Shown: positions 8,673 through 18,218 of the stretch, piece after piece
How the letters are laid out: each line of letters opens with the position of its first letter
Position numbering within the stretch: the first letter of the stretch is position 1
Source: Chitinophaga sp. Cy-1792
GTDB taxonomy: Bacteria; Bacteroidota; Bacteroidia; Chitinophagales; Chitinophagaceae
Assembly: GCF_011752935.1 (NCBI RefSeq)
Contig: NZ_VWWO01000003.1
Coordinates: forward strand, 310,001-374,000
Length of the DNA stretch: 64,000 bases
Direction: 5' to 3'
Position numbers and translations under genes: made by a program
Notes under the pieces: generated by a model
The model's input: only the letters and a program-made list of their open reading frames with translations
Told to the model about the DNA's origin: nothing
Database searches by the model: none

Positions 8673-9677
8673 ATGAGAGAATCTCTTTTTATCAAGAAAA
8701 ATTTAGCCCGTTGGAAGAAGTACCAGGAAGAACCAACTGATAACCCGGATGAAATGTCCGAGCGCTTCGTTTCCATCCTGGACGACCTCGCATACGCTAA
8801 AACTTTTTATAGCTTCAGTAAAGTAACACGCTATATCAACGGCATTGCTGCCGGCATCTTTCAACGTATCTATCAGCATAAAAAAGAAGATACGGGAAGA
8901 TTTCTTCTATTCTTCAAATTTGAGCTGCCGCTACTTTTCAGGAAATACCATAAAACTTTACTTTATGCATTCTGCTTCTTTGCTGTTTTTTGTCTGATAG
9001 GCACCTTTTCGGCAGCACATGATGAAACCTTTGTTCGTGGCGTACTCGGAGACGAATACCTCAACATGACGGAGAAGAATATCGCCAATGGCGACCCTTT
9101 CGGTGTTTATAACAGCAGGGGAGAATTATATATGTTCCTGTCTATCGCTTACAATAATATCTATGTTTCCATCGCCTGCTTCGTATTGGGTATATTTTTA
9201 GGCCTGGGAACATTATGGATGTTATTCAGAAATGGTATAATGATTGGCGCCTTTCATTACCTGTTTGTGTCGCATGGCCTCGGATGGAAAGCAGTGCTGG
9301 TAGTGATGATACACGGTACCATCGAGCTTTCAAGTCTGGTTATATCCGGTTGTGCCGGACTAATACTCGGCAACAGTATTTTGTTTCCGGGTACCTATAA
9401 ACGTTCTGATTCCCTGAAAAGGGCCGCCAAAGACGGTGTGAAAATCATGGTGGCACTAGTCCCTTTCTTCCTGGTAGCGGCGTTCCTGGAATCCTTTGTA
9501 ACACGACACAATCACATGCCGTTGCTGGTGAGTCTGTTGATATTAGCAGGTTCGCTGGCCGCTATTGTATATTATTTCATTTTATATCCTATCATCTTAC
9601 ATAAAAAAGGATATTCTTTGGGAGATAAAGGAGAAGTTTTGATCACCCATAAAATAGCAGCTGCACCGCACGAATGA
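8673..9677 (+). CDS. Stage II sporulation protein M-like (DUF95/SpoIIM) membrane protein
   Basis: Polytopic protein of 334 residues. The first 90 residues are cytoplasmic and charged, then hydrophobic segments occur near residues 95-115, 170-200, 205-235, 280-300 and 305-325. This matches SpoIIM/DUF95 proteins, which in non-sporulating bacteria sit beside MoxR/DUF58 genes. The ATG at 8673 is preferred; upstream codons in frame overlap the divergent promoter region. It is the first gene of a tight five-gene operon and overlaps the next gene by ATGA. No sporulation function is implied. Confidence 0.85.
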   Translation: MRESLFIKKNLARWKKYQEEPTDNPDEMSERFVSILDDLAYAKTFYSFSKVTRYINGIAAGIFQRIYQHKKEDTGRFLLFFKFELPLLFRKYHKTLLYAFCFFAVFCLIGTFSAAHDETFVRGVLGDEYLNMTEKNIANGDPFGVYNSRGELYMFLSIAYNNIYVSIACFVLGIFLGLGTLWMLFRNGIMIGAFHYLFVSHGLGWKAVLVVMIHGTIELSSLVISGCAGLILGNSILFPGTYKRSDSLKRAAKDGVKIMVALVPFFLVAAFLESFVTRHNHMPLLVSLLILAGSLAAIVYYFILYPIILHKKGYSLGDKGEVLITHKIAAAPHE

Positions 9678-10600
9678 AATTGAAAAACATCTTTATCCTG
9701 CTGAGCTGCTGCATCTGTATGCTGACCGTACCGGCCAAAGTCCGTGCGCAGGATAGCCTCAAGGCACATTACAAAGACCTGAGAAAGGAGTTTAATAAAG
9801 CTGCCACTAATGACGGATCTGGCTTAAGTCCACTCAGCGAAATACCGGAAGACAGTACCGCCGCAGATAGTTTGGCAGAGGACGAGGAGATAGTAGCCCG
9901 CCCGATTGCAACTGACACCGACAGTGCAGGGATGGTCATCGATAGCCAGTATTCTTCCATGGATGAACCGGTAGGGCTCCCGAATTACAACGAGCGTCCC
10001 GTTTCCGCAGAGAAATTAGCTTCCCTGAAAAAAGATAAAGACCTTAAATATGCTGATAGCAGTGAAAAAGATACAGACACCAGCTGGAGCTCATTGATCC
10101 TAAGTGCAATATACCTGTATGTACTGGCGCATATCTATATTTTCAGATGGGTGCTGCTAGGGCTGTTGCTGGCTGTTATTGGTTATCTGCTTTTCAGATA
10201 TATGAGCAAAAATGGTTTGTCTTTCTTCCGGAAACCACTGGTAGTAGGTGCTTTAAAGGAAGAGGCGCCTGAAGAGGAATTACACAGTACCAATGAGTAC
10301 GAACGGAAAATTCAGGAAGCCGTTTCGAAAAATGATATACGCCAGGCGATTCGCTGGTCATACCTGCACCTGCTGTTCCTGCTCGCCGATGCCCATATGA
10401 TTAAACTGGCAAAAGACAGGACCAACAAGGAATATGTACGTTCCCTGAAAAATACACCGTATTATGCCGACTTCTCTATCCTGACGATGGATTATGAATA
10501 TGTCTGGTACGGTGGGTTTGATATCAGTCAACACGAATTTGAAAAAATGCTGGAACAATTCAAGGTCTTTAACCATCAAATAAGCAAAGCTGGTGAGTAA
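9674..10600 (+). CDS. DUF4129 domain protein with signal peptide and one central TM
   Basis: 308 residues: N-terminal signal peptide (residues 1-25), acidic low-complexity region (about 45-110), membrane segment near residues 150-178, then a cytoplasmic C-terminal DUF4129 domain (about 205-300) with the SYLHLLFLLADA and YVWYGGFDIS segments seen in this family. The start overlaps the SpoIIM-like stop as ATGA and its end overlaps the next gene by 8 bp, indicating translational coupling. Function unknown; association with MoxR/DUF58 suggests a membrane complex whose assembly needs the MoxR chaperone. Confidence 0.8.
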   Translation: MKLKNIFILLSCCICMLTVPAKVRAQDSLKAHYKDLRKEFNKAATNDGSGLSPLSEIPEDSTAADSLAEDEEIVARPIATDTDSAGMVIDSQYSSMDEPVGLPNYNERPVSAEKLASLKKDKDLKYADSSEKDTDTSWSSLILSAIYLYVLAHIYIFRWVLLGLLLAVIGYLLFRYMSKNGLSFFRKPLVVGALKEEAPEEELHSTNEYERKIQEAVSKNDIRQAIRWSYLHLLFLLADAHMIKLAKDRTNKEYVRSLKNTPYYADFSILTMDYEYVWYGGFDISQHEFEKMLEQFKVFNHQISKAGE

Positions 10601-11816
10601 AAAGTTTTATTACATAGCGGGAGCTGTTGTTGGTTTATTGGTCATCCTGCTGGTACTTACTTCTTCCAATAACAGAGACGAAGCGAAGCACAGCACGGAT
10701 ATGAGCCATCCCAGCTTTTCCAGCAAGGACAAGGAAGCCGGTGGCGCTTACAGTGCCTTTCAGTTATTACCATCTCTTTTCAGTAATAACCCGGTACAGA
10801 TTGTAACCAAGCCTTTTTCGGTTTCCTATAAAAAAGATGAACAGCTGAAAAGAACAGGAAACGCGTATATCATCGTTGCCAATCAATTGTTTCTCTCTAA
10901 GCAGGATGTGACCGATCTGCTGGAATATGTACAGGCTGGAAATGAATTGTTTATTGCTGCCAACAGGATAGATCAGCAGCTGAATGACAAACTGGGAATA
11001 GTGACCAGTCTGATGGAGGATGGTGGTGTAGTGATGCCGGGCTCTCAGCAATATATCGATACATTGAATGATATCAACAAAACGTATCGCTATAAAGGAC
11101 CAGTCCTGGAGCGTTATTTTACGAAGGCAGATACCAGTCTGACAAGGGTATTAGGCTACTCCCCACATGATCATCCTAATTTTGTGAGAATGAGATATGG
11201 TAATGGGAGGATATTTATTTTACTGAACCCTTATACCTTCACAAATTATTTTCTACTTCATAATAACAATGCTGAAGCGCTTTCCATCCAGATGAGTTAT
11301 ATGGACGAAGTAGCGGAAAACCTATACTGGGACGACTTCTACAACACACAGCTCGGGCCGCGTAACGATGACTTTTCAGAATGGCAGGTGTTGCTACGTT
11401 ATCCTGCAATAAGATGGGCATTATGGCTGACGCTTGCGTTGATGTTGCTGTATGTAGGTTTTGAAAGCAAGCGCCGTCAGCGAATTATCCCGATCAAACC
11501 GGCAGTTACCAATGCCTCATTGGAGTTCGTTGACACGATCGGGCAGCTGTATTACCAGCAGCATGATCACGTAAATATCTCCCATAAGATGGTGGTGCAT
11601 GTATTGGAGTATATTCGTTCCCGTTATTACCTCAATACGAATACACTGGATGGAGATTTTGCCATACTGCTCAGCAAGAAAACGGCTGTTTCAGAAGAGG
11701 AGGCGAAGCGGCTGGTAAGGCTGATCAACAACGTACAACAGCATGGTTATATCGATGCAGAATTTGTAAGAGAATTATACCGAAGCATTCAACTTTTTTA
11801 TCTAAATACAAAATAA
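10593..11816 (+). CDS. DUF4350 domain protein
   Basis: 407 residues, GTG start overlapping the preceding gene by 8 bp. A membrane segment occupies residues 7-23, the extracytoplasmic part (about 45-270) resembles the DUF4350/GldG-like alpha-beta fold, a second membrane segment lies near 275-295, and a helical cytoplasmic tail follows. Such proteins are regular members of MoxR-DUF58-DUF4129 operons. No catalytic motif is recognisable. Cotranscription with the flanking genes is clear from the overlaps. Confidence 0.75.
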   Translation: MSKKFYYIAGAVVGLLVILLVLTSSNNRDEAKHSTDMSHPSFSSKDKEAGGAYSAFQLLPSLFSNNPVQIVTKPFSVSYKKDEQLKRTGNAYIIVANQLFLSKQDVTDLLEYVQAGNELFIAANRIDQQLNDKLGIVTSLMEDGGVVMPGSQQYIDTLNDINKTYRYKGPVLERYFTKADTSLTRVLGYSPHDHPNFVRMRYGNGRIFILLNPYTFTNYFLLHNNNAEALSIQMSYMDEVAENLYWDDFYNTQLGPRNDDFSEWQVLLRYPAIRWALWLTLALMLLYVGFESKRRQRIIPIKPAVTNASLEFVDTIGQLYYQQHDHVNISHKMVVHVLEYIRSRYYLNTNTLDGDFAILLSKKTAVSEEEAKRLVRLINNVQQHGYIDAEFVRELYRSIQLFYLNTK

Positions 11817-11817
11817 A

Positions 11818-12798
11818 ATGGATATCAATACCTTCCAGCCACGAACAGACCTGTCCACTTTACAATCAGGGGTGGAAGCCATCAGGGACCAGATTGGTAA
11901 AGTGATTGTGGGCCAGCCACAGATGGTAGACCTACTGATCACGGCGCTGCTGTCGCAGGGACATGTCCTGATCGAAGGCGTGCCTGGCGTGGCAAAAACC
12001 CTTACTGCCAAACTGCTGGCACAATGCATTGATGTTGATTTCTCACGTATACAGTTCACACCTGATCTCATGCCTGCCGATGTATTGGGGACATCCGTTT
12101 TTAATCCGCAGTCAAGAGAATTCGAATATAAAAAAGGGCCGATATTCAGCAACCTGGTACTGATAGATGAAATCAACCGTGCCCCGGCTAAAACACAGTC
12201 GGCATTGTTTGAAGTGATGGAAGAGCGCCAGATTACCAATGATGGTCACACCTATGTGCTGGATAAACCTTTCATGGTAGTGGCTACGCAAAACCCTATC
12301 GAACAGGAAGGAACCTACCGTTTGCCGGAGGCTCAGCTGGACCGATTTCTCTTTAAAATAGAAGTGAAATATCCTGACCTGCAGGACGAAATAGCGATAC
12401 TTACCGGCATGAACAACCTGGAAGATGCGACAAATATTACCGCTGCCGTAGATAAAGTGCTGACAGCCGCACAGCTGCTGCATTTCCAGCAACAGGTACG
12501 TCAGGTACGCGTAGATGAAAAGCTGCTGCGTTTTATCGCTTCTATCGTTCACGCAACCCGTGAGCATCACTCTTTATACCTGGGTGCATCGCCACGCGCT
12601 TCCATTTCAATTATGAATTGTGCCAAAGCACAGGCAGCGATGAGCAACAGGGATTTTGTCATTCCGGAAGATGTGGTGTCTATGGTGAAACCCGTGCTGC
12701 GCCACCGTATTATCCTTACTCCTGAAAGAGAAATGGAAGGTATTACCACCGATGATGTGATTGATCAGATCGTAAAAACGATTGAAGTTCCGAGATAA
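11818..12798 (+). CDS. MoxR-family AAA+ ATPase
   Basis: AAA+ ATPase of 326 residues. Walker A is GVPGVAKT near residue 50, Walker B LVLIDEINR near residue 113, and sensor 1 lies around VATQNP near residue 155, in MoxR style. MoxR proteins act as chaperones that mature partner complexes, usually together with a VWA or DUF58 protein; here the DUF58 gene follows by 16 bp. The start is 1 bp after the stop of the DUF4350 gene. Family assignment is secure; substrate unknown. Confidence 0.93.
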   Translation: MDINTFQPRTDLSTLQSGVEAIRDQIGKVIVGQPQMVDLLITALLSQGHVLIEGVPGVAKTLTAKLLAQCIDVDFSRIQFTPDLMPADVLGTSVFNPQSREFEYKKGPIFSNLVLIDEINRAPAKTQSALFEVMEERQITNDGHTYVLDKPFMVVATQNPIEQEGTYRLPEAQLDRFLFKIEVKYPDLQDEIAILTGMNNLEDATNITAAVDKVLTAAQLLHFQQQVRQVRVDEKLLRFIASIVHATREHHSLYLGASPRASISIMNCAKAQAAMSNRDFVIPEDVVSMVKPVLRHRIILTPEREMEGITTDDVIDQIVKTIEVPR

Positions 12799-12814
12799 TT
12801 AAACACTGTACCAG

Positions 12815-14167
12815 ATGCCAGGCGCTGTAAAACAAAACTTATATCAGGCTTTATTTTTTAACAACAGGTTATACCTGCTTGGGGGAATAAATGTGCTCCT
12901 TTTCCTGGTAGCATTTTTTATCCATGGTGTGTTCACGGTTGCTGTATTGTACCTGGCATTGGCAGCGGTAATGTTGCTGATAGATTTCAGCCTGTTGTTT
13001 TTCAGATCTGCCACTACGGTTAGTGCTACAAGAGAGCTCGCAAACAGGCTGAGTAACGGAGATGAAAACCCGGTAAAACTACATGTGAGTAATGGCTACA
13101 GCTTCCCGGTATCGCTGGTGTTGCTGGAAGAATTACCTGTGCAGTTCCAGGAAAGGAATTTCCAGTTGTCAGCAAAAGTAGCCGCCGGGGGAACGCATGA
13201 TTTTTCATATGCACTGCGGCCGGTAGAACGTGGCGTCTATGCATTCGGACATACGAATATTTTTGTCAGTACTGCACTGGGTTTGATTACCAGGAGATTT
13301 ATTACAGATAATAAAGCAGATGTAGGCGTTTATCCCAGCTTTCTGCAGCTCCGCAACTATACATTGCATGCCTTTCTGAATCAACGTGATCATACGGGCG
13401 TGCATAAACGTAGAGTGATTGGCCATAGTATGGAGTTTGATCATATTAAAACCTATACTAAGGGAGATGATGTGCGTATGCTCAACTGGAAAGCTACGGC
13501 CCGTACGAACACATTGATGGTAAATAATTTTGTAGAAGAAAAAAGCCAGCAGGTGTATTGTGTAATCGATAAAGGCAGAAATATGCGCATGCCTTTCAAT
13601 GGCTTGTCGCTGCTGGATTACGCTATTAATGCCTCGTTGGTGTTCAGCAATATTACCTTGAGCAAAGGTGATAAATGTGGACTGATCACTTTTACGGAAA
13701 AGAAAATGGAAATGGTGCCGGCTTCCGGCAAAATGGTGCAGCTGAATAATATCCTGGAGGCCTTGTATGCACAGGAAACGCAATGGCAGGAGAGTGATTA
13801 TGAAACACTGAATATACAGCTGCGTAGCCGTTTGTCGCAACGTTCACTGCTGGTACTGTTCACCAATTTTGAGTCTATGTCTGGCCTGCAAAGACAATTA
13901 CCTTATCTGAGAAAACTGGCCAGGTACCACCTGTTACTGGTTGTGTTTTTCGAAAATACAGAGCTGAAGAAAGTGACGGAAGAACTGGCACACGATATGG
14001 AACAGATTTATAAACAAACCATTGCCCAGCAGTTTGCCTATGATAAAAAATTAATTGCTAAGGAATTATCTAAGTATGGTATCCTAACTATATTAACTCC
14101 TCCTGAAAATCTCACCGTAAATGTGGTGAATAAATACCTGGAGCTTAAATCCAGGATGCTGATTTAA
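12815..14167 (+). CDS. DUF58 domain protein
   Basis: 450 residues with two hydrophobic segments near residues 20-60, a beta-rich middle and the DUF58 core around residues 205-290 (RVIGHSMEFDHIKTYTKGDD, then R-LNWKATAR). The fold after it resembles a von Willebrand A domain, with YCVIDKGRNM in the place of the MIDAS DxSxS, so metal binding is doubtful. It is the last gene of the operon and the presumed client of the MoxR ATPase. It ends one base before the convergent gene at 14168. Confidence 0.9.
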   Translation: MPGAVKQNLYQALFFNNRLYLLGGINVLLFLVAFFIHGVFTVAVLYLALAAVMLLIDFSLLFFRSATTVSATRELANRLSNGDENPVKLHVSNGYSFPVSLVLLEELPVQFQERNFQLSAKVAAGGTHDFSYALRPVERGVYAFGHTNIFVSTALGLITRRFITDNKADVGVYPSFLQLRNYTLHAFLNQRDHTGVHKRRVIGHSMEFDHIKTYTKGDDVRMLNWKATARTNTLMVNNFVEEKSQQVYCVIDKGRNMRMPFNGLSLLDYAINASLVFSNITLSKGDKCGLITFTEKKMEMVPASGKMVQLNNILEALYAQETQWQESDYETLNIQLRSRLSQRSLLVLFTNFESMSGLQRQLPYLRKLARYHLLLVVFFENTELKKVTEELAHDMEQIYKQTIAQQFAYDKKLIAKELSKYGILTILTPPENLTVNVVNKYLELKSRMLI

Positions 14168-14797
14168 TTAATCGTTGATTTGCTTTACCGGGATATTTGT
14201 GATAAGATAAAGACTGGGATTGAGTTTGTACCAGGCTTCTACCTGTATTATTTTTGTTGTGTCTTGTATGTCCAACAGGAGATCTTGTCCGATTATTTTT
14301 CCTGCGGATGTTTTAAATCTTACTGCCGAAGTATCTAATGGCAGAATTTTTCCTGTACTGAATTTTCCTTCTACATTCAGATAGAAATGGATATTTCTTT
14401 TGAGACTATCTGCATAGTGATTGAAACGCATGCCTGTGAGGCGTGGGAGCTGTAGGGTAGTAGTGACGGGCTTTTCGCCGGAAGGACTCACTTCCAGCGT
14501 TATCGTATAATTATCCTTTACCAGTTGTGCACGGTCAAAAGTTAACAGGCCGTTGTTTATCTGTCCGTTGCTGGTATGGACATTCAGTTTATTCCACCTT
14601 CCTGATTTTCTGTTGCTGTTGACGTTTTCTGAAGTGCTGTCGCTGTATATCAGCTTTAGTTCCAGTGGTACGCTGTTATATAGTTCCGGGACGGCATTGG
14701 GGTCGCAGGAAGCCTGTACGGTTACCAGGGCCCGCTGCTGACCCAACGCCAGCAGCGGTACGAGGAAAAATATACCTGAGATTAATTTTTTCAACAC
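14168..14797 (-). CDS. Secreted protein of unknown function
   Basis: 209 residues with a signal peptide (residues 1-19, cleavage likely after LALGQ). The mature part is hydrophilic and predicted mostly beta (alternating polar/hydrophobic), with no motif I recognise. It begins 8 bp after ribE and is probably cotranscribed with it, though the functions look unrelated. It abuts the DUF58 gene tail to tail with no room for a terminator. Likely periplasmic or surface exposed. Confidence 0.7.
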   Translation of the reverse strand: MLKKLISGIFFLVPLLALGQQRALVTVQASCDPNAVPELYNSVPLELKLIYSDSTSENVNSNRKSGRWNKLNVHTSNGQINNGLLTFDRAQLVKDNYTITLEVSPSGEKPVTTTLQLPRLTGMRFNHYADSLKRNIHFYLNVEGKFSTGKILPLDTSAVRFKTSAGKIIGQDLLLDIQDTTKIIQVEAWYKLNPSLYLITNIPVKQIND

Positions 14798-14805
14798 AAG
14801 AAAAT

Positions 14806-15396
14806 TTATATGCGTACGGACATCTGACGTGCCACGTATTTGCCGAGGATATCAAATTCAAGATTGATAATACTTCCTGGCTGTATGTATTGAATATTAG
14901 TGAATTCGTAAGTATAAGGGATGATGGCTACGGAGAACTCATCATGGGTTACATCAAAAACGGTGAGACTGATTCCGTTCATGCAGATGGAGCCTTTTTC
15001 CACGATCAGTCCTGCAAATTCAGCGGGGAATTTAAAGCGGTATAACCAGCTGCCATCCTGCGATGTGCGGGAAATACACTGACCGGTAGCATCAACGTGG
15101 CCTTGTACCAGGTGTCCGTCGATACGGCCATTGAATACCATGGCGCGTTCCAGGTTTACCTTCTGGCCGGGAGTGAGGGTACCCAGGTTGGTTACTTCCA
15201 GCGTTTCCGCCACGGCAACTACGGTATAATTATCTGCATCTATATGAGTTACGGTGAGGCAAACACCGTTATGAGATACGCTTTGATCTATTTTCAGTTC
15301 AGCTGCGAGGGCTGATTGTATAGTAATGACCAGGTTTCCGCCTTCCTGTCTGGTAGTCATTACTTCTCCTAGTGTTTCTATGATTCCTGTAAACAT
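14806..15396 (-). CDS. ribE: Riboflavin synthase, alpha subunit
   Basis: Catalyses dismutation of two 6,7-dimethyl-8-ribityllumazine molecules to riboflavin. 196 residues with the start signature MFTGIIETLG, and two lumazine-binding repeats, about residues 1-90 and 98-185. The second repeat begins after the MVFNGRIDGHLVQGHVD segment; the SHNGVCLTV and CMNGISLTV motifs are the matching positions in the two repeats. Length is normal for the trimeric enzyme. No other rib gene is nearby. Confidence 0.95.
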   Translation of the reverse strand: MFTGIIETLGEVMTTRQEGGNLVITIQSALAAELKIDQSVSHNGVCLTVTHIDADNYTVVAVAETLEVTNLGTLTPGQKVNLERAMVFNGRIDGHLVQGHVDATGQCISRTSQDGSWLYRFKFPAEFAGLIVEKGSICMNGISLTVFDVTHDEFSVAIIPYTYEFTNIQYIQPGSIINLEFDILGKYVARQMSVRI

Positions 15397-15416
15397 GCAA
15401 CGAAATTATGAAAATG

Positions 15417-15974
15417 TTAGCTAACTCGTGGTTTCCATGGTATTTCCTCGGCGCCCAGTTTGTGCCCTGTCCAGCGTGCCAGCACGAAGAGGTAGTCGCT
15501 GAGGCGGTTGAGGTATTTGAGCACCAGTGGCGATACTTCCATTTCGAGCTCCTGCATACCTACGCAGATACGCTCTGTGCGGCGGCAAACGCAGCGGGCG
15601 ATATGACAGGTAGATACGGCCACGTGGCCACCAGGCAGCACAAAGAACTTCATCGGTGGCAGTTCCTCATTCATACTGTCAATGGCTTTTTCAAGCAGGG
15701 TGATATCTTCTTCGTGAAGGTCCGGGATTTTCAGTTTGGTTTCTTTCTCCGGATCGCAGGCCAGGGCGGCGCCAACGGTAAAGAGGCGGTCCTGTATTTC
15801 GCGCAGCAGGTTTTTGGTGTCCGGATCGGCTGTATAATCATTTACCAGGCCGATATAGGAGTTCAGCTCGTCCACGGTACCGTAGGCATCGATGCGGATA
15901 TTGCTTTTGGGCACTTTGGTACCTCCGATAAGGGAAGTTCTGCCCTTATCTCCGGTTTTGGTATATATCTTCAT
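15417..15974 (-). CDS. Cob(I)yrinic acid a,c-diamide adenosyltransferase, PduO type
   Basis: 185-residue PduO-type ATP:corrinoid adenosyltransferase, which makes adenosylcobalamin. The N-terminal ATP-binding signature KIYTKTGDKGRTSLIGG is intact and the RxxxRRTER-like helix is present (CVCRRTERICV near residue 132). No cobalamin riboswitch or other cobalamin gene adjoins it, so it probably serves salvage. It is 20 bp upstream of ribE on the same strand and may share its transcript. Confidence 0.92.
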   Translation of the reverse strand: MKIYTKTGDKGRTSLIGGTKVPKSNIRIDAYGTVDELNSYIGLVNDYTADPDTKNLLREIQDRLFTVGAALACDPEKETKLKIPDLHEEDITLLEKAIDSMNEELPPMKFFVLPGGHVAVSTCHIARCVCRRTERICVGMQELEMEVSPLVLKYLNRLSDYLFVLARWTGHKLGAEEIPWKPRVS

Positions 15975-15996
15975 AAACTAAAATTAAGTAAAAAAT

Positions 15997-16034
15997 AAAA
16001 GGAAGGACTGCCTGAGCCGGCGGTCCTTCCTTTT
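15997..16034 (-). terminator. Bidirectional terminator after the ABC ATPase gene
   Basis: Long stem AAAAGGAAGGACTGCC paired with GGCGGTCCTTCCTTTT with a 6-nt loop and one GT pair. T-rich sequence follows in the minus direction. It separates the gatC-ABC transcript from the adenosyltransferase gene. Confidence 0.85.
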
Positions 16035-16057
16035 AAATATTGTAGAAAGATGATAGC

Positions 16058-16762
16058 TTATACTACCACCTGTTTTACATTGACTTTATCTGATTCGATG
16101 ACACCGTCGCGCAGGCGGATAATCCGGCGTGCATGGTCTGCGATGTCTTCTTCGTGGGTAACCAGCACGACGGTATTACCGGAGGAGTGGATACTACCGA
16201 AGATCTCCATAATTTCTATGGATGTTTTGGTATCCAGGTTACCGGTAGGCTCATCGGCCAGTATCAGGGAAGGGTCGTTTACGAGGGCACGTGCAATGGC
16301 AACGCGCTGGCACTGACCGCCGGACAGCTCATTGGGCTTGTGGTGAGAACGATCTGAAAGTTTTACCTTCTCCAGCATGGCATAGGCCTTTTCCAGGCGT
16401 TCTTTTTTATTTACACCCTGGTAGATCAGCGGAATCGCTACGTTTTCCAGCGCTGTCAGCCTCGGCATGAGGTTGAACTGCTGGAATACAAACCCGATTT
16501 CCTGACCACGTACCCTTGCCAGGGAATTATCGTCCATTTTGCTGACATCCTGGCCGCTAAGGATATAGGTGCCCGCACTAGGGCTATCCAGACAGCCAAG
16601 AATATTCATGAGCGTAGATTTGCCGGAGCCGGAAGGCCCCATCAGCGCTACGTATTCATTCTGGTAAATGTCTAATGACACTCCTTTCAGAATGGGGAGT
16701 TCATTTTTACCAAGAAAGTAGCTCTTTCTTATATCTTCCAGATGAATGACGGACTTTTGCAT
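16058..16762 (-). CDS. ABC transporter ATP-binding protein (MacB/LolD-like)
   Basis: 234-residue ATPase with Walker [10 protein letters not shown] (residues 42-50), Q-loop [10 protein letters not shown], signature LSGGQ near residue 145 and Walker [13 protein letters not shown]. Sequence type is that of MacB/LolD ATPases that drive FtsX-like permeases for lipoprotein or macrolide export. No permease gene is adjacent. It starts 6 bp after gatC and must share its mRNA, an unusual pairing with a translation gene. Confidence 0.92.
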   Translation of the reverse strand: MQKSVIHLEDIRKSYFLGKNELPILKGVSLDIYQNEYVALMGPSGSGKSTLMNILGCLDSPSAGTYILSGQDVSKMDDNSLARVRGQEIGFVFQQFNLMPRLTALENVAIPLIYQGVNKKERLEKAYAMLEKVKLSDRSHHKPNELSGGQCQRVAIARALVNDPSLILADEPTGNLDTKTSIEIMEIFGSIHSSGNTVVLVTHEEDIADHARRIIRLRDGVIESDKVNVKQVVV

Positions 16763-16768
16763 GTAGGG

Positions 16769-17059
16769 TTATTTCTTTATGATTTTAGGCACTTTGAAAT
16801 ATTCTTCAGTGGCGTCTGGCGCATTTTTCAGCCCCTCTTCTCTTGATATTGAACCTGTTACAACATCTTCTCTGAAAACATTATAATCTTCTGTCAGGTG
16901 GAGCAGCGGTTGTACGTTCGTTGTATCCAGCTCATTGAGTTTATCCACAAAAGAGATCATCCGCTGAAGGTCACCGGTAAATTCTTTTTTTTCTTCCGCA
17001 CTAAATTCCAGTCTTGAAAGATCCGCCAATTGCTGTACCAGTGTGTCGTTGACTTCCAT
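16769..17059 (-). CDS. gatC: Aspartyl/glutamyl-tRNA amidotransferase subunit C
   Basis: Small 96-residue subunit that stabilises the GatA-GatB amidotransferase making Gln-tRNA and Asn-tRNA by transamidation. The GatC pattern is clear: LADLSRLEFSAEE, then LNELDTTNVQPL, then a C-terminal segment FREDVV and a tail ending KVPKII. The ATG at 17059 gives the usual length; another in-frame ATG lies two codons upstream. A TAATTTTG element on the minus strand at 17114-17121 may be the promoter. gatA and gatB are not in the window. Confidence 0.92.
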   Translation of the reverse strand: MEVNDTLVQQLADLSRLEFSAEEKKEFTGDLQRMISFVDKLNELDTTNVQPLLHLTEDYNVFREDVVTGSISREEGLKNAPDATEEYFKVPKIIKK

Positions 17060-17158
17060 AATCAAATTAAACGAAAAGATAATGAATTATAAATGGTAAA
17101 TATGATAGCATTTCAAAATTAGGGATAAACGGCCAGATATTATAAATTGCGCTCTGTT

Positions 17159-18163
17159 ATGGCAACAGAAAAAGAAATTGTGGTAAGCGGCATTCGCCCC
17201 ACCGGTTATTTACACCTAGGAAATTATTTTGGCGCCATCCGTAATTATATTCGGATGCAGGAAGAGTTTAACTGCTACTTTTTTGTGGCAGACTGGCATT
17301 CCCTGACTACGCACCCGGATCCTAAAGACTTACCAGGCAACGTAATGCGCGTACTGGCTGAGAATATTGCCTCCGGCCTCGACCCGGAAAAAGTAGCACT
17401 CTATGTACAGAGTGATGTTCCCGAAATCGCGGAACTTTACCTGTTAATGAATACGCTGGCTTATATCGGTGAGCTGGAGAAAGTACCTACATTCAAGGAT
17501 AAAGTAAGATTGCAGCCACAGAACGTGAATGCAGGATTACTGACTTATCCTGTATTAATGGCGGTGGATATTCTTATCCAGCGTGCGTCTAAAGTACCTG
17601 TTGGTAAAGATCAGGGACAGCACCTGGAAATGGCCCGCAACTTTGCACAGCGCTTTAATAACCGTTATGGTAACCTGTTCCCTGAACCGGAAGCCTTCAA
17701 CTACGGTGATAGCCTGGTTCGTATCGCCAGTCTGGACGGAGAAGGAAAGATGAGTAAGTCCGAAAATGAAATGGCTACTATCTATCTATCGGATGAAGAT
17801 GATAAAATCATCAAAAAGATTAAAAAAGCTAAAACTGACAGTGCTACAGGTATTGTCGGCAGCCCTATGCCGGAATCTGTACAGAACCTGATCGAGCTGA
17901 TGAAACTTGTTTCAACAGCTGATGTAGTGGACTTCTATACGAAAGCCTGGGATGACCAAACCATCCGCTTTGGTGATATGAAAGGCCAGCTGGCAGAAGA
18001 TATGGTGAAATTTGTTGCGCCTATCCGTGAAAAAGCGAAAGACCTGCAGGAAAATAAAGACTACCTGCAGAAAATTATGAAAGCCGGTGCAGAAAAGGCG
18101 AGAGCCAGGGCATCCGAGACTTTAAGTGAGGCAAAGAAATTAATCGGTATAAAATACTATTGA
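17159..18163 (+). CDS. trpS: Tryptophanyl-tRNA synthetase
   Basis: Class I aminoacyl-tRNA synthetase of 334 residues. It has the HIGH-like motif (HLGNYFG near residue 18) following SGIRPTG, and the KMSKS loop as GKMSKSE near residue 197. ATG at 17159 gives the normal N-terminus; an upstream TTG in frame is less likely. Diverges from gatC. Length is typical. Confidence 0.95.
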   Translation: MATEKEIVVSGIRPTGYLHLGNYFGAIRNYIRMQEEFNCYFFVADWHSLTTHPDPKDLPGNVMRVLAENIASGLDPEKVALYVQSDVPEIAELYLLMNTLAYIGELEKVPTFKDKVRLQPQNVNAGLLTYPVLMAVDILIQRASKVPVGKDQGQHLEMARNFAQRFNNRYGNLFPEPEAFNYGDSLVRIASLDGEGKMSKSENEMATIYLSDEDDKIIKKIKKAKTDSATGIVGSPMPESVQNLIELMKLVSTADVVDFYTKAWDDQTIRFGDMKGQLAEDMVKFVAPIREKAKDLQENKDYLQKIMKAGAEKARARASETLSEAKKLIGIKYY

Positions 18164-18218
18164 AAAATTGAGCTCAACTAGCTATTTTCAATATTAATTA
18201 TACCATATCACCACAAGC

